Program-made: the position numbers and the translations under genes
Source of the DNA: Arthrobacter sp. MAHUQ-56
GTDB lineage: Bacteria; Actinomycetota; Actinomycetes; Actinomycetales; Micrococcaceae
Assembly: GCF_019710585.1 (NCBI RefSeq)
Contig: NZ_JAIFZQ010000020.1
Location: 590,265-654,264, forward strand
DNA length: 64,000 nucleotides
Reading direction: 5' to 3'
Shown: piece after piece, positions 34,782-46,349 of the stretch
Layout of the letters: the number at the start of each line of letters is the position of its first letter
Numbering within the stretch: the first letter of the stretch is position 1
Notes under the pieces: generated by a model
The model's input: the letters and a program-made list of their open reading frames with translations, nothing else
What the model was told of the DNA's origin: nothing
The model's database searches: none

Positions 34782-35747
34782 CTACACCTTCCGCAGGAGC
34801 ATGCGGCGGATCGAGTGGTCCGCGTCTTTGGTGAGCACCAGCTGCGCGCGGCCCCGCGTCGGCAGGACGTTCTCCTCCAGGTTGGGCTCATTGATCCGCT
34901 TCCAAATGTCCCGGGCGGTGCTCTCCGCCTCTTCGTCCGAGAGTGTGGCGTAGCGGTGGAAGTAGGACTCCGGCTGGGCGAACGCCGTGCTCCGCAGCTT
35001 CCGGAACCGGTCCACGTACCACTCCTCGATATACGAGGTCTTGGCATCCACGTAGATGGAGAAATCGAAGAAATCACTCAGCGCCAGGCCCTGCCGCCCA
35101 TCATGCCGCGGCCGGGCCGGCGCCAGGACGTTCAAGCCCTCCACAATGAGGACGTCCGGACGGCGGACCACCACTTCCTTGCCGGGGACGATGTCGTACG
35201 TGACATGCGAGTACCAGGGCGCCCGGACCTCCTCCGCGCCGCTCTTGATCTCGCTGACGAACCGCAGCAGCGCCCGCCGGTCGTAGGACTCGGGGAAACC
35301 CTTCCGGTCCAGCAACTGCCGGCGCTTGAGCTCGGCCAGGGGATAGAGGAACCCGTCCGTGGTGATCAGCTCCACGTTCGGGGTGCCGGGCCAGCGGCGG
35401 AGCATCTCCCGCAGCACGCGCGCAATGGTGGACTTTCCCACGGCAACGGATCCGGCAACGCCGATGACGAACGGGGTGCGCTGGGTCTGCTCCCCCAGGA
35501 AGGTTGTGGTGGCCGCATGCAACTGCCCCGCGGCTTCGACATACAGGTGCAGCAGCCGGGACAGCGGGAGGTAGACATCCCGGACCTCGTTGATGTCCAA
35601 GGGGTCGCCAAGACCACGAAGGCGCAGCACGTCCTCTTCATTAAGGGGCTGTTCCATCTGGGCTGCGAGCCGGGACCAGGTTTGCCGGTCCAGCTCCACG
35701 AACGGCGAGGCACCCTCCCCGTTCGCTTCGTTGCGTTGCGAAGTCAC
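34782..35747 (-). CDS. coaA: Type I pantothenate kinase
   Basis: First committed step of coenzyme A synthesis: phosphorylates pantothenate. The 321-residue product has the P-loop [12 protein letters not shown], the [10 protein letters not shown] motif, [11 protein letters not shown] and the C-terminal segment [20 protein letters not shown] 35747 is preferred to an ATG 33 bases earlier because CAGAAT lies exactly seven bases ahead of it, as for a leaderless start, and because the family begins near SPFVELDR. It is divergent from glmS. Confidence 0.94.
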   Translation of the reverse strand: MTSQRNEANGEGASPFVELDRQTWSRLAAQMEQPLNEEDVLRLRGLGDPLDINEVRDVYLPLSRLLHLYVEAAGQLHAATTTFLGEQTQRTPFVIGVAGSVAVGKSTIARVLREMLRRWPGTPNVELITTDGFLYPLAELKRRQLLDRKGFPESYDRRALLRFVSEIKSGAEEVRAPWYSHVTYDIVPGKEVVVRRPDVLIVEGLNVLAPARPRHDGRQGLALSDFFDFSIYVDAKTSYIEEWYVDRFRKLRSTAFAQPESYFHRYATLSDEEAESTARDIWKRINEPNLEENVLPTRGRAQLVLTKDADHSIRRMLLRKV

Positions 35748-35754
35748 GCTAAAG

Positions 35755-35760
35755 ATTCTG
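35755..35760 (-). promoter_or_regulatory. Putative leaderless -10 element of coaA
   Basis: CAGAAT on the minus strand, seven bases before the GTG at 35747. One base off the TANNNT pattern. Confidence 0.4.
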
Positions 35761-35892
35761 CCCCGCTCCCGCGCCATCACGAAATGACGGTCCTGTTCAG
35801 CGCGGCGGTCCCGGTCACGAGCCTGCCGCGCCCCGACCAGGAACGCACAGGGCGCTGACGTGCCCGTTTAGTAGCAACAGGCACGCTCCCGA

Positions 35893-35898
35893 TAGTCT
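35893..35898 (+). promoter_or_regulatory. Putative leaderless -10 element of glmS
   Basis: TAGTCT, seven bases before the ATG at 35906. No ribosome site is seen. Confidence 0.55.
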
Positions 35899-35905
35899 TG
35901 TGCCT

Positions 35906-37798
35906 ATGTGTGGAATCGTGGGATACGTAGGCCGTTCGTCTGACGGTGCAATTAAGGGTCACAGTGCTTTGGATGTTGTCCTTGAGGGGCTGCGCCGCCT
36001 GGAGTACCGCGGGTACGATTCCGCCGGTGTGGCGGTGGTGTCCGAAGGGACCATCGAGTCGCGGAAGAAGTCCGGGAAGCTGACCAACCTCCTGGCCGAG
36101 CTGGAAGCGCGGCCGCTGCCGGCTGCCACCACCGGGATCGGGCACACGCGCTGGGCCACCCACGGCGGCCCGACGGACCGCAACGCGCACCCGCACCTGT
36201 CCGACGGGGGCAAGCTCGCCGTGATCCACAACGGCATCATCGAGAACTTTGCCGAGCTGAAGCTTGAGCTGCTGGAAAAGGGCGTCACGTTCATTTCTGA
36301 AACGGATACGGAGGTCGCCGCGGCGCTGCTGGGTGACATTTTCCGGAACAAGCTGGGCGGTGTCACCGCCGACGGCGGCCTGACCCGCGCCATGGAACTG
36401 GCCTGCCAGCGCCTCGAGGGCGCCTTCACGCTCCTGGCCGTGCACGCGGACCAGCCGGACGTCGTGGTGGCCGCGCGCCGCAACTCGCCGCTGGTGGTTG
36501 GCCTGGGCGACGGGGAGAACTTCCTCGGCTCTGACGTGTCCGGCTTCATCGACTACACCCGCCGCGCGGTGGAACTGGGCCAGGACCAGATTGTCACCAT
36601 CACCGCGGACACGGTGGACATTACCGATTTCTACGGCAACCCGGCCTCCGGCAAGGAATACCACGTGGACTGGGACCCTGCCTCTGCTGAAAAGGGCGGT
36701 TTCTCCTCGTTCATGGAGAAGGAAATCCACGACCAGCCCGACGCCGTGGCGCAGACCCTGCTGGGCCGCTCGGACATCAAGGGCAAGCTGACCCTGGACG
36801 AGCTGCGGATCGATCCCGAGCTGTTGAAGAAGGTCGACAAGATCATCGTGCTGGCCTGCGGCACCGCCGCGTACGCCGGCACCGTGGCCAAGTATGCGAT
36901 CGAGAACTGGTGCCGGATCCCCACGGAGGTGGAACTGGCACACGAGTTCCGCTACCGGGACCCGATCCTGAACGAGAACACCCTGGTGGTGTCCATCAGC
37001 CAGTCCGGCGAAACCATGGATACCCTGATGGCCGTCCGTTACGCCCGCGAGCAGGGTGCCAAGACCATCTCGATCTGCAACACCAACGGCTCCACCATCC
37101 CGCGTGAATCCGACGCCGTGCTCTACACGCACGCGGGCCCGGAGATCGCCGTCGCCTCCACCAAGGCGTTCCTGGCCCAGATCACCGCCGCCTACCTGCT
37201 GGGCCTGTACCTGGCGCAGCTGCGCGGGAACATCTTCTCGGGGCAGATCAAGGACGTCCTCGCGGACCTGAACAAGATCCCGGCCAAGATCCAGACCATC
37301 CTGGACAACGCCGGCCCGCTGCGTGAGCTTGCGCGGAGCATGGCGGACGAGAAGTCGGTGCTGTTCCTGGGCCGGCACGTGGGCTACCCGGTGGCGCTCG
37401 AGGGCGCGCTGAAGCTCAAGGAAATCGCCTACATCCACGCCGAAGGCTTCGCCGCCGGTGAGCTCAAGCACGGCCCGATCGCCCTGATCGACGAAGGCCA
37501 GCCGGTGTTCGTGGTGGTCCCGTCCCCGCGCGGCCGCGACTCGCTGCACTCCAAGGTGGTCTCCAACATCCAGGAAGTCCGCGCCCGCGGCGCCCGGACC
37601 CTGGTCATCGCCGAGGAAGGCGACGAAGCCGTCAAGGCCTACGCCGAACACGTCTTCTACGTCCCCGAAACGCCCACCCTGCTGATGCCGCTGCTCACCA
37701 CCGTGCCGCTGCAGATCTTCGCCGCCGAACTCGCCGCCGCCAAGGGCTACGACGTGGACCAGCCGCGCAACCTCGCCAAGAGCGTCACCGTCGAGTAA
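35906..37798 (+). CDS. glmS: Glutamine--fructose-6-phosphate transaminase (isomerizing)
   Basis: Makes glucosamine-6-phosphate from fructose-6-phosphate and glutamine, the entry to amino-sugar synthesis. The 630-residue protein has the class II amidotransferase domain, whose catalytic cysteine is residue 2 of the coded chain (MCGIVGYVG), with RLEYRGYDSAG and HTRWATHG. Two SIS domains follow (ACGTAAYAGTVAKY, SQSGETMDT) and the C-terminal DQPRNLAKSVTVE. ATG 35906 is required so that Cys is exposed after Met removal; a GTG two codons earlier is unlikely. Terminator follows. Confidence 0.97.
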   Translation: MCGIVGYVGRSSDGAIKGHSALDVVLEGLRRLEYRGYDSAGVAVVSEGTIESRKKSGKLTNLLAELEARPLPAATTGIGHTRWATHGGPTDRNAHPHLSDGGKLAVIHNGIIENFAELKLELLEKGVTFISETDTEVAAALLGDIFRNKLGGVTADGGLTRAMELACQRLEGAFTLLAVHADQPDVVVAARRNSPLVVGLGDGENFLGSDVSGFIDYTRRAVELGQDQIVTITADTVDITDFYGNPASGKEYHVDWDPASAEKGGFSSFMEKEIHDQPDAVAQTLLGRSDIKGKLTLDELRIDPELLKKVDKIIVLACGTAAYAGTVAKYAIENWCRIPTEVELAHEFRYRDPILNENTLVVSISQSGETMDTLMAVRYAREQGAKTISICNTNGSTIPRESDAVLYTHAGPEIAVASTKAFLAQITAAYLLGLYLAQLRGNIFSGQIKDVLADLNKIPAKIQTILDNAGPLRELARSMADEKSVLFLGRHVGYPVALEGALKLKEIAYIHAEGFAAGELKHGPIALIDEGQPVFVVVPSPRGRDSLHSKVVSNIQEVRARGARTLVIAEEGDEAVKAYAEHVFYVPETPTLLMPLLTTVPLQIFAAELAAAKGYDVDQPRNLAKSVTVE

Positions 37799-37810
37799 CC
37801 GCTGTAGGCG

Positions 37811-37842
37811 CAAAACCCCGGGCCCAGCGGCCCGGGGTTTTG
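37811..37842 (+). terminator. Rho-independent terminator after glmS
   Basis: CAAAACCCCGGGCC pairs with GGCCCGGGGTTTTG around CAGC; the arm ends in TTTT. It is 12 bases after the glmS stop. Confidence 0.88.
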
Positions 37843-37924
37843 CACGTTAAAGTCCAGCTTTTGCGCTGATGGCGGACACCGTCCGCCACCGGCGCGCGGC
37901 GGCTTTCGCCCGCGGGCGCCACCG

Positions 37925-37930
37925 TAGAAT
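37925..37930 (+). promoter_or_regulatory. Putative leaderless -10 element of acpS
   Basis: TAGAAT, seven bases before the ATG at 37938; no ribosome site. Confidence 0.55.
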
Positions 37931-37937
37931 AAGCCGC

Positions 37938-38285
37938 ATGATCGTTGGCATTGGCGTAGACGTTGTAGACATCGAGCGGTTCGGCCGCCAGCTTGAGCGG
38001 ACACCGGGCCTCAGGGACCGTTTGTTTGTTCCCGCCGAACGGGAACTGAACACGCGGTCCCTGGCCGCCCGGTTCGCCGCAAAGGAAGCGGTGGCCAAGG
38101 TCCTGGGCGCCCCCGCAGGCATGAACTGGCAGGACTGCTGGATCGGCCTGGACCAGAACGGCCCCACCGTGCAGGTCAAGGGAACGGTGCTGGCGGTCGC
38201 CGAGGCCAAGGGCGTCAAGCGCTGGCACCTGTCCATCAGCCACGACGGCGGCATCGCCACGGCCACGGTCCTGGCCGAGGGCTGA
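37938..38285 (+). CDS. acpS: Holo-[acyl-carrier-protein] synthase
   Basis: Transfers 4'-phosphopantetheine from CoA to acyl carrier protein. The 115-residue protein has the expected [15 protein letters not shown] start with the metal-binding Asp, and [15 protein letters not shown] with the second metal ligand Glu. ATG 37938 gives the standard N-terminus. It is followed after 28 bases by nnrD, a pairing common in bacteria. Confidence 0.95.
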   Translation: MIVGIGVDVVDIERFGRQLERTPGLRDRLFVPAERELNTRSLAARFAAKEAVAKVLGAPAGMNWQDCWIGLDQNGPTVQVKGTVLAVAEAKGVKRWHLSISHDGGIATATVLAEG

Positions 38286-38313
38286 CCCGGCCGGGGCTGC
38301 AGGAGGGGACACC

Positions 38314-39897
38314 ATGATCAGCGCCTACACCGGAACGCAGGTCCGCGCAGCCGAGGAACCCCTCCTGGCTTCCGGACTCGGCGACGTCCTCATGCAGCGG
38401 GCCGCGCACGGCCTGGCCAACGCCGTCGTCCATGAACTCAAGGCACGCGGCGCCCGCCTGAACGGTGCCGGCGTCGCGGTGCTGGCGGGCAAGGGCAACA
38501 ACGGCGGCGATGGCCTGTACGCCGCTGCTTTCCTCGCCGCCCGCGGAATGCGTACGACGGCGGTCCTCACCGGAGATGCCGCCCATCCGGACGGCCTGGC
38601 GGCATTTGAGCGTGCAGGCGGCCGGGTGCACCGGCTCACCGAAGCTGCACTTCCGGACCTTGCAGCCGAAGCCGGCCGGGCCGACGTCGTCATCGATGCC
38701 ATCCTTGGCACCGGAGCCAAGGGCGGGCTCCGCGGAATTGCCGCGGACCTGGTCCGTGCCATTACCGACGGCAACGGCCGGGGCCTCGTGGTGGCGTGCG
38801 ACCTTCCCAGTGGCGTGGACGCCGACACCGGCGAGGCTGCCGCCCCGGTCCTGGCCGCGGACCTGACTGTCACGTTCGGGGGAGCCAAGGCCGGCCTCCT
38901 GGCTGACCCCGGGGCAGACCATGCGGGCCGGGTGCTTGTGGTGCCGATCGGGATCGAGGAGCACCTGCCCCGGCCGGCGCTGCGCCGGCTGGGGGACGAT
39001 GAACTGGCCCAGCTCCTGCCGCACCCCGCCCGGCGTGCCCACAAGTACTCCCGCGGCGTGCTGGGAGTGGTGGCCGGCTCCGAGGACTACCCGGGCGCCG
39101 CAGTCCTGGCCTGCCGGGGCGCGCTGGCCGCAGGTGTGGGCATGGTCCGTTACCTCGGGCCGCCATCGGTGGCGGACCTGGTGCGCCAGGCCTGCCCCGA
39201 GGTGGTCTGCAGCACCGGAACCGTGGCCGAAAACCGCGTGCAGGCCTGGCTGGTGGGCTCGGGCATCGGACCGCGGGACCACGAACAACTCACCCGCGCA
39301 CGGGAGGCAATCGTGTCGGAGCTCCCGGTCGTCGCCGACGCCGGAGCCCTGCCCGCACTGCCGGCCATGCTCGCCCCGCACGTCGTGCTGACCCCGCACG
39401 CCGGCGAGCTCGCGTCGCTGTTCCAGCGGCTGGGCCACGGGGAGGACCGGGAAGCGGTGGAAGCCGGCACGCTCGCCGCTGTCCGCCATGCCGCCGAACG
39501 CACCGGCGCCACCGTCCTGCTCAAGGGCGCCACCACGCTGGTGGCCGCGCCCTGGGGTACCACCTTCAGCCAGGCGGACGGCATTCCCTGGCTCGCTACG
39601 GCAGGCAGTGGGGACGTGCTGGCGGGCGTCATCGGTGCGCTGCTCGCCCAGGCGGGGCACGACGTCGAACCTTTCCGGGCCCTGGGCATCGACGACGACG
39701 ACCGCTGGGCTGCGCTTGCCGCGCTGGGGGCGGCGCTGCACGGACGTGCCGGAACGGCGGCGTCCGAAAGAGCCGCCGGCGGTCCGATCGCCGCCAGCGG
39801 AATCGCGAATACTATACCCGAAACGTGGGGTAAGGTCAGCATGCTTAGTAACTCTGGAGCCCGGAAACGTAAAAGTCACAGCCAACCACTACGGTAG
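38314..39897 (+). CDS. nnrD: Bifunctional NAD(P)H-hydrate epimerase/dehydratase
   Basis: Repairs hydrated NAD(P)H. The 527-residue product joins an N-terminal epimerase domain (YjeF_N, about 1-215, with AGKGNNGGDGLYAAAFLA and the GAKGG loop) to a C-terminal ADP-dependent dehydratase domain (about 230-500) with GSGIGPRD, TPHAGELASL and the phosphate loop AGSGDVLAG. The start has a strong AGGAGG site. The last 25 residues (basic, KRKSHSQPLR) lie beyond the fold and overlap the probable promoter of glgX. Confidence 0.94.
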   Translation: MISAYTGTQVRAAEEPLLASGLGDVLMQRAAHGLANAVVHELKARGARLNGAGVAVLAGKGNNGGDGLYAAAFLAARGMRTTAVLTGDAAHPDGLAAFERAGGRVHRLTEAALPDLAAEAGRADVVIDAILGTGAKGGLRGIAADLVRAITDGNGRGLVVACDLPSGVDADTGEAAAPVLAADLTVTFGGAKAGLLADPGADHAGRVLVVPIGIEEHLPRPALRRLGDDELAQLLPHPARRAHKYSRGVLGVVAGSEDYPGAAVLACRGALAAGVGMVRYLGPPSVADLVRQACPEVVCSTGTVAENRVQAWLVGSGIGPRDHEQLTRAREAIVSELPVVADAGALPALPAMLAPHVVLTPHAGELASLFQRLGHGEDREAVEAGTLAAVRHAAERTGATVLLKGATTLVAAPWGTTFSQADGIPWLATAGSGDVLAGVIGALLAQAGHDVEPFRALGIDDDDRWAALAALGAALHGRAGTAASERAAGGPIAASGIANTIPETWGKVSMLSNSGARKRKSHSQPLR

Positions 39898-39911
39898 GCA
39901 TTAGTTCGCAC

Positions 39912-39946
39912 CAGCAGCAGGGGCGTTCCGATGCCCTCTGCTGCTG
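39912..39946 (+). terminator. Hairpin between nnrD and glgX
   Basis: CAGCAGCAGGGGC pairs with GCCCTCTGCTGCTG, with one bulged base, across an eight-base loop. It has no T-run. It lies in the leader of glgX and could stabilise or regulate that message, or end the nnrD transcript. Confidence 0.5.
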
Positions 39947-39965
39947 ACCAACAATGAGGAGCACG

Positions 39966-42239
39966 ATGGAAGTCTGGCCTGGAAACGCCTACCCGCTGGG
40001 AGCTACCTTTGACGGCACCGGCACCAATTTCGCCCTGTTCAGCGAACAGGCGGAGCGGGTTGAACTCTGCCTCCTGGCCGACGACCTGACCGAGACCCGC
40101 ATTGAGCTCACCGAGGTGGATGGCTACGTCTGGCACTGCTACCTGCCGCACATCCAGCCCGGCCAGAAGTACGGCTACCGGGTGCACGGACCGTACGACC
40201 CCGCAAGCGGAAGCCGGTTCAACGCGAACAAGCTGCTGATGGACCCCTACGCCAAAGCCATCCAGGGCCAGATCGACTGGGACCAGGCACTCTTCTCCTA
40301 CGAGTTCGGCGACCCCGACTCCCGCAACGACGCGGACTCGGCACCCCACACCATGCACGGCGTGGTCATCAACCCGTTCTTCGAGTGGGACGGCGACCGC
40401 CAGCTCAAGGTTCCCTACCACGAGTCCGTCATCTACGAGGCCCACGTCAAGGGCCTGACCGAGCTGCACCCCGAGATCCCCGAGGAGCAGCGCGGCACGT
40501 ACGCAGGCGTGGCGCACCCGGCCGTCATCGAGCACCTGAAGAAACTCGGCGTCACGGCAATCGAGCTCATGCCCGTGCACCAGTTCGTCAACGACGGCAC
40601 CCTCCAGGAGAAGGGGCTGAGCAACTACTGGGGCTACAACACCATCGGCTTCTTCGCCCCGCAGAACACCTACAGCTCCACCGGCGACGTCGGGCACCAG
40701 GTCCAGGAATTCAAGGCCATGGTCCGCGACCTGCACCGTGCCGGCATCGAGGTGATCCTCGACGTCGTCTACAACCACACCGCCGAAGGCAACCACCTGG
40801 GCCCCACCCTCTCCTTCAAGGGCATCGACAACCAGGCCTACTACCGCCTGGTGGACAACGACCTCAAGCACTACATGGACTACACCGGGACGGGCAACTC
40901 GCTCAACGTCCGGCACCCGCACTCCCTGCAGCTGCTGATGGACTCCCTGCGCTACTGGGTGACGGAGATGCATGTTGACGGTTTCCGCTTCGACCTCGCC
41001 TCCACCCTGGCCCGCGAGTTCTACGACGTCGACAAGCTGTCCACCTTCTTCGAACTCATCCAGCAGGATCCCGTAGTCTCCCAGGTCAAGCTCATCGCCG
41101 AACCGTGGGACGTCGGACCCGGCGGCTATCAGGTGGGCAACTTCCCGCCGCAGTGGACGGAGTGGAACGGCAAGTACCGCGACACCGTCCGCGACTTCTG
41201 GCGCGGCGAGCCTTCCACGCTGGGCGAATTCGCGTCCCGCCTGACCGGCTCCGCCGACCTCTACGAAAGCTCTGCCCGCCGTCCGGTGGCCTCGATCAAC
41301 TTCGTCACCGCCCACGACGGCTTCACCATGCGGGACCTGGTCTCCTACAACGAGAAGCACAACGAGGCCAACGGCGAAGGCAACAACGACGGCGAATCCC
41401 ACAACCGGTCATGGAACTGCGGCGTCGAAGGGGACACCGACGACGAGAAGGTGCTGACCCTGCGCGCCCGCCAGCAGCGGAACTTCATTGCCACGCTGCT
41501 CCTGTCGCAGGGCGTTCCGATGGTGCTGCACGGCGACGAACTTGGCCGCACGCAGCAGGGCAACAACAACACGTACTGCCAGGATTCCGAGCTCAGCTGG
41601 GTGCACTGGGAAGCCATGGACCAGCCCCTTGTCGAATTCACCGCATTTGTCAGCAAGCTCCGGCACGACCACCCCACGTTCCGCCGCAGCCGCTTCTTCG
41701 ACGGCCGGCCGGTGCGCCGCGGCGAAGGCGAAAAGCTGCCGGACATCGTGTGGCTGAAGACCGACGGCACCGAAATGCTGCCCGAGGACTGGGGGAGCGG
41801 CTTCGGCCGGACCATCGGCGTGTTCTACAACGGCGACGGCATCCAGGAGCAGGATTCCCGCGGCCGCAGGATCACCGATGACAGCTTCATCATGGCTTTC
41901 AACGCGCACGACGACGTGGTGGACTTCTGCCTTCCCTCTGACGAGTACTCGCAGTACTGGGAAGTCCTGGTTGACACCGCGGCCCAGGCCGACGCCTACG
42001 AACCGCTCAAGGCCGGGGCCACGCTGAGGCTGGACGCCAAGTCCATGGTGGTGCTTCGCGCCTACTCCGGCCCCGAAGCTGAGGTGGAGCTTTCCGCGGC
42101 CGCATCCCTGGCCTCCATGGCGGAGCAGGAAGAAGCCCAGGAGGAAATGGTGGAGGCCCAGACCAAGGCAGCCGAAGCCAGCGAGGCCAGGGCAACCAAG
42201 GCGTCGGAAGCAAGCGAGGCAAAGGCGACCAAGGCATGA
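39966..42239 (+). CDS. glgX: Glycogen debranching enzyme GlgX (GH13)
   Basis: Hydrolyses alpha-1,6 branches of glycogen to give linear maltodextrins for TreY. The 757-residue product has an N-terminal CBM48 domain ([20 protein letters not shown]), a GH13 barrel with NHTAEGN, nucleophile Asp in DGFRFDLAS, acid/base Glu in [16 protein letters not shown] and TAHDGFTM, and a C-terminal beta domain. The final 45 residues are an unusual A/E/K-rich tail of repeats ([21 protein letters not shown]). The ATG at 39966 follows GAGGAG closely; ATG 39954 is an alternative. Overlaps treY by four bases (ATGA). Confidence 0.95.
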   Translation: MEVWPGNAYPLGATFDGTGTNFALFSEQAERVELCLLADDLTETRIELTEVDGYVWHCYLPHIQPGQKYGYRVHGPYDPASGSRFNANKLLMDPYAKAIQGQIDWDQALFSYEFGDPDSRNDADSAPHTMHGVVINPFFEWDGDRQLKVPYHESVIYEAHVKGLTELHPEIPEEQRGTYAGVAHPAVIEHLKKLGVTAIELMPVHQFVNDGTLQEKGLSNYWGYNTIGFFAPQNTYSSTGDVGHQVQEFKAMVRDLHRAGIEVILDVVYNHTAEGNHLGPTLSFKGIDNQAYYRLVDNDLKHYMDYTGTGNSLNVRHPHSLQLLMDSLRYWVTEMHVDGFRFDLASTLAREFYDVDKLSTFFELIQQDPVVSQVKLIAEPWDVGPGGYQVGNFPPQWTEWNGKYRDTVRDFWRGEPSTLGEFASRLTGSADLYESSARRPVASINFVTAHDGFTMRDLVSYNEKHNEANGEGNNDGESHNRSWNCGVEGDTDDEKVLTLRARQQRNFIATLLLSQGVPMVLHGDELGRTQQGNNNTYCQDSELSWVHWEAMDQPLVEFTAFVSKLRHDHPTFRRSRFFDGRPVRRGEGEKLPDIVWLKTDGTEMLPEDWGSGFGRTIGVFYNGDGIQEQDSRGRRITDDSFIMAFNAHDDVVDFCLPSDEYSQYWEVLVDTAAQADAYEPLKAGATLRLDAKSMVVLRAYSGPEAEVELSAAASLASMAEQEEAQEEMVEAQTKAAEASEARATKASEASEAKATKA

Positions 42240-44563
42240 GGACGCCCGCCTCGACCTACCGCCTGCAGATCCGGCGCGGTTTCACCCTGTTCGACGCCGC
42301 CGAGAAAGTGCCCTACCTGAAGGACCTCGGCGTGGACTGGGTGTACCTGTCACCCATCCTGACCGCGGAGCAGGGCTCGGACCACGGCTACGACGTGACC
42401 GACCCCTCGGCGGTGGACCCGGAACGCGGCGGCCCCGAGGGCCTGCTGGCCCTGTCCAGGGCCGCCCGCGAACACGGCATGGGCGTCCTGGTGGACATCG
42501 TCCCCAACCACGTTGGCGTCGCCACGCCTGTCCAGAACCCTTGGTGGTGGTCCCTGCTGAAGGAAGGGCAGGGCTCGCCCTACGCCGAGGCGTTCGACGT
42601 CGACTGGGACCTGGGCGGCGGCAAGGTCCGGCTTCCCATGCTGGGCTCGGACGCCGACCTGGACAAGCTGGAAATCAAGGACGGCGAACTCCGGTACTAC
42701 GACCACCGGTTCCCGCTGGCCGAAGGCACCTACGCGGAAGGTGATTCCCCGCAGGACGTGCACAGCCGCCAGCACTACCAGCTGATGGACTGGCGCCGCG
42801 CCGACGCCGAGCTGAACTACCGGCGCTTTTTCGCCGTCACAACCCTCGCGGGGATCCGCGTGGAGGAACCCTCGGTCTTTGATAAGGCCCATGCCGAGGT
42901 GGGCCGCTGGTTCACCAAGGGGCTCGTGGACGGGCTCCGGGTGGACCACCCGGACGGCCTGGCCGATCCTGCCGGGTACCTCCGCTGGCTCAAGGACCTC
43001 AGCGGGGGCGCCTACATCCTGGTGGAAAAGATCCTCGAACCGGGTGAGGTCCTGCCGCAGGAGTTCGCCTGCGAAGGCACCACCGGGTACGACGCTCTGG
43101 CGGACGTGGACCGGGTCTTCATCGACCCTGCGGGAGAGCAGGCGCTGGATGCGCTGGACGCTTCACTGCGGGGGACGTCCAAGCCCGCGGACTATGCAGA
43201 AATGATCCGCGGCACCAAGCGCATGATCGCCGACGGCATCCTGCGCTCAGAGGTGCTGCGGCTGGCCCGGCTGGTCCCCGGGTCCTACGGGCTTGAGCTG
43301 GACCAGGCAGCCGACGCCATCGCGGAGATCATTGCCTCCTTCCCGGTATACCGGTCGTACCTGCCCGTGGGCGCCGAAATCCTCAAGGAAGCGTGCGAGT
43401 CAGCGGCTGCGCACCGTCCGGACCTGGAGGTTGCGGTGGGAACGCTCCTTCCCCTGCTCCTGGATCCCGCCAACCCCATCGCCATCCGCTTCCAGCAGAC
43501 CTCCGGCATGGTCATGGCCAAAGGCGTGGAGGACACCGCGTTCTACCGTTACACCCGGCTGGGCACCCTGACCGAAGTGGGCGCCGAACCCACCGAATTC
43601 GCCGTGTCCCCCGAGGAGTTCCACCAGCGGATGCAGCGGCGGCAGCAGGACCTGCCTCTGTCCATGACCACGTTGTCCACCCATGACACCAAGCGCAGCG
43701 AGGACGCCCGGGCCAGGATCTCGGTCATCGCCGAGCTTCCGCAGGCATGGGCGGAAACCCTGGAAACACTGCGCGGCCTTGCGCCGATCCCGGACGGTCC
43801 GTACGAGAACCTGCTGTGGCAGGCGATCGTCGGGGCGTGGCCCGCGAGCCGGGAACGGCTGCAGGGGTACGCGGAAAAGGCGGCCCGCGAGGCCGGCAAC
43901 TCCACCAAGTGGACCGACCCCAACGAGGACTTCGAATCCAAGGTGCAGGCCGCCGTCGACGCAGTCTTCGACAACGCCCAGGTCGCCAAGGTGGTCGAGG
44001 ACTTCGTGGCCCGGATCGACGCCTTCTCCGCCGTCAACTCCGTCGCCGCCAAGCTGGTCCAGCTGACCATGCCCGGCGTGCCGGACGTCTACCAGGGCAG
44101 CGAGTTCTGGGAACGGTCGCTGACGGACCCGGACAACCGGCGTCCGGTGGACTTTGCGGCCCGCCAGGCAGAGCTGGCAAAGCTCGACGCCGGCACGTTG
44201 CCGGCCGCGGGCACAGAGTCCAGCAAGCTCCTGGTCACCTCCCGCGCCCTCCGCCTCCGCCGGGACCGGCCCGAACTGTTCCAGGGCTACGCTGCGGTGG
44301 CAGCCACCGGAGCGGCTGCCGGACACCTGCTGGCCTTCTCGCGCGGTGCCGGCGCGTCCCCGGGTGCCCTCACCCTGGCCACGCGGCTCCCCGCCGGACT
44401 GGAAGCCGGGGGCGGCTGGCGGGACACCGCCGTCGAACTTCCCACGGCCATGCGTGACGAACTCACCGGGGCCGTGTACGGGCCAGGCCCTGTTTCCGTG
44501 GCGGAGGTCCTGGGTACCTACCCCGTGGCCCTGCTGGTACCCGTGGATGGAGAAAAGGCATGA
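42236..44563 (+). CDS. treY: Malto-oligosyltrehalose synthase
   Basis: Converts the reducing end of a maltodextrin to a trehalose unit by internal transglycosylation. The 775-residue GH13 protein begins with [18 protein letters not shown] and has DIVPNHVGV, the long family-specific insertion, [13 protein letters not shown] with the nucleophile Asp, [12 protein letters not shown] with the acid/base Glu, and [19 protein letters not shown] final catalytic segment. Overlaps both neighbours by ATGA, indicating one translationally coupled operon. Confidence 0.96.
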   Translation: MRTPASTYRLQIRRGFTLFDAAEKVPYLKDLGVDWVYLSPILTAEQGSDHGYDVTDPSAVDPERGGPEGLLALSRAAREHGMGVLVDIVPNHVGVATPVQNPWWWSLLKEGQGSPYAEAFDVDWDLGGGKVRLPMLGSDADLDKLEIKDGELRYYDHRFPLAEGTYAEGDSPQDVHSRQHYQLMDWRRADAELNYRRFFAVTTLAGIRVEEPSVFDKAHAEVGRWFTKGLVDGLRVDHPDGLADPAGYLRWLKDLSGGAYILVEKILEPGEVLPQEFACEGTTGYDALADVDRVFIDPAGEQALDALDASLRGTSKPADYAEMIRGTKRMIADGILRSEVLRLARLVPGSYGLELDQAADAIAEIIASFPVYRSYLPVGAEILKEACESAAAHRPDLEVAVGTLLPLLLDPANPIAIRFQQTSGMVMAKGVEDTAFYRYTRLGTLTEVGAEPTEFAVSPEEFHQRMQRRQQDLPLSMTTLSTHDTKRSEDARARISVIAELPQAWAETLETLRGLAPIPDGPYENLLWQAIVGAWPASRERLQGYAEKAAREAGNSTKWTDPNEDFESKVQAAVDAVFDNAQVAKVVEDFVARIDAFSAVNSVAAKLVQLTMPGVPDVYQGSEFWERSLTDPDNRRPVDFAARQAELAKLDAGTLPAAGTESSKLLVTSRALRLRRDRPELFQGYAAVAATGAAAGHLLAFSRGAGASPGALTLATRLPAGLEAGGGWRDTAVELPTAMRDELTGAVYGPGPVSVAEVLGTYPVALLVPVDGEKA

Positions 44564-46326
44564 CCCTGGTCAACGTTGGACCTGAGCGCTTTGATGTGTG
44601 GGCGCCGGCCGCCGAGTCCGTCATCCTGCTGGCCGATGACCGGCGGTACCCCATGCGGAAGAAGGAGACGGCACCCGGTTCTGAAGGGTGGTGGACGGCA
44701 CCGGACGCCCCTGCTGACGGCGCCGTGGACTACGCCTACCTGCTGGACGGCGACACCACCCCCATCCCGGATCCCCGGTCCCGCCGGCTGCCGGACGGCG
44801 TCCATGAACAGTCGCGGACCTACGATCCCGCCGCTTACACGTGGCAGGATTCCGGCTGGCACGGGAAGGACCTGCAGGGAGCGGTGATCTACGAGCTGCA
44901 TGTGGGCACCTTCACGCCGGCGGGAACCCTGGACGCCGCGGCGGGCAAGCTGGGCTACCTTGCGGACCTCGGCATCGACTTCGTGGAACTCCTGCCGGTC
45001 AACGGCTTCAACGGAACCCACAACTGGGGCTACGACGGCGTCCAGTGGTACACCGTGCACGAAGGCTACGGCGGCCCGGCCGCGTACCAGCGGTTCGTCG
45101 ACGCCGCGCACGCCGCAGGACTGGGCGTCATCCAGGACGTGGTGTACAACCACCTGGGGCCCAGCGGCAACTACCTGCCCAAGTTCGGGCCCTACCTCAA
45201 GCAGGGCGACGCCAACACGTGGGGCGACTCGGTCAACCTCGACGGGCCCGGCTCGGACGTAGTGCGCGAATACATCCTGGATAATGCAGCGCTCTGGCTG
45301 CGGGACTACCACGTGGACGGGCTCCGGCTCGACGCCGTGCATGCCCTGCGCGACGAGCGGGCGGTGCACATCCTGGAAGACCTGGGAGCCCTGGGAGAAG
45401 CCATCTCGGCGGAGACCGGGCTGCCCAAGACGCTCATTGCCGAATCGGACCTCAACAATCCGCGTCTGCTCTATCCCCGGGACGCCAACGGGTACGGCCT
45501 TGCGGGGCAGTGGAGCGACGACTTCCACCACGCCGTCCACGTCAACGTCAGCGGCGAAACCACAGGCTACTACTCGGATTTCAAATCCCTTGGCGTGCTG
45601 GCCAAGGTGTTGAAGGACGGGTTCCTGCATGACGGCAGCTACTCCAGCTTCCGCGGCCGGCACCATGGCCGGCCCATCAATGCCTCGCTGGTGCACCCGG
45701 CGGCACTGGTGGTCTGCAACCAGAACCACGACCAGATCGGCAACCGGGCCACGGGGGACCGGCTCTCGCAGTCGCTGTCCTTTGGGCAGCTGGCCGTGGC
45801 CGCGGTCCTCACGCTGACCTCACCTTTCACGCCGATGTTGTTCATGGGCGAGGAGTTCGGCGCATCCACACCCTGGCAGTTCTTCACGTCCCACCCCGAA
45901 CCGGAGCTCGGAAAGGCCACCGCGGAAGGGCGCATCAAGGAGTTCGAACGCATGGGGTGGGATCCCGCCGTCGTGCCTGATCCCCAGGATCCGGAAACCT
46001 TCCGCCGGTCCAAGCTGGACTGGGCAGAGGCCGGCAGCGGTGAGCATGCCCGGCTCCTGGAGCTCTACCGGTCACTGACCGCCCTCCGCCGCTCGCACCC
46101 GGAGCTGGCCGGGCTGGGGTTCGGTGGGACAGAGGTGTCGTACGACGACGATGCAGGCTGGCTGCGGTTCCGGCGCGGACCCGTCGAGGTACTGGTGAAC
46201 TTCACCGATGCCAAAGTCCGCCTCGACGCCGCCGGAGATGTCCTCCTGGCAACGGACGAGGCCGTCGGACAGGACGGCGGGTCGCTCGCCCTCGCGCCCT
46301 GGAGCGCCGCAATCCTCACGTCCTGA
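44560..46326 (+). CDS. treZ: Malto-oligosyltrehalose trehalohydrolase
   Basis: Releases trehalose from the product of TreY. The 588-residue GH13 protein has an N-terminal CBM48-like domain ([16 protein letters not shown]), a barrel with [24 protein letters not shown] (nucleophile Asp), [13 protein letters not shown] (acid/base Glu) and [14 protein letters not shown]. The C-terminal domain is complete. It completes the glgX-treY-treZ pathway that turns glycogen into trehalose, a stress protectant in soil actinobacteria. Confidence 0.96.
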   Translation: MTLVNVGPERFDVWAPAAESVILLADDRRYPMRKKETAPGSEGWWTAPDAPADGAVDYAYLLDGDTTPIPDPRSRRLPDGVHEQSRTYDPAAYTWQDSGWHGKDLQGAVIYELHVGTFTPAGTLDAAAGKLGYLADLGIDFVELLPVNGFNGTHNWGYDGVQWYTVHEGYGGPAAYQRFVDAAHAAGLGVIQDVVYNHLGPSGNYLPKFGPYLKQGDANTWGDSVNLDGPGSDVVREYILDNAALWLRDYHVDGLRLDAVHALRDERAVHILEDLGALGEAISAETGLPKTLIAESDLNNPRLLYPRDANGYGLAGQWSDDFHHAVHVNVSGETTGYYSDFKSLGVLAKVLKDGFLHDGSYSSFRGRHHGRPINASLVHPAALVVCNQNHDQIGNRATGDRLSQSLSFGQLAVAAVLTLTSPFTPMLFMGEEFGASTPWQFFTSHPEPELGKATAEGRIKEFERMGWDPAVVPDPQDPETFRRSKLDWAEAGSGEHARLLELYRSLTALRRSHPELAGLGFGGTEVSYDDDAGWLRFRRGPVEVLVNFTDAKVRLDAAGDVLLATDEAVGQDGGSLALAPWSAAILTS

Positions 46327-46349
46327 CCATCCACGTCTCCTGGCTAGAA

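Noticed and set aside
35777..37813. A 678-codon open frame antisense to glmS
   Set aside because: Composition is rich in His/Val/Gly/Gln, as produced opposite a high-GC3 gene, and glmS on the other strand has all catalytic motifs. The same reasoning removes the long antisense frames over nnrD, glgX, glmM, tadA and fhs.
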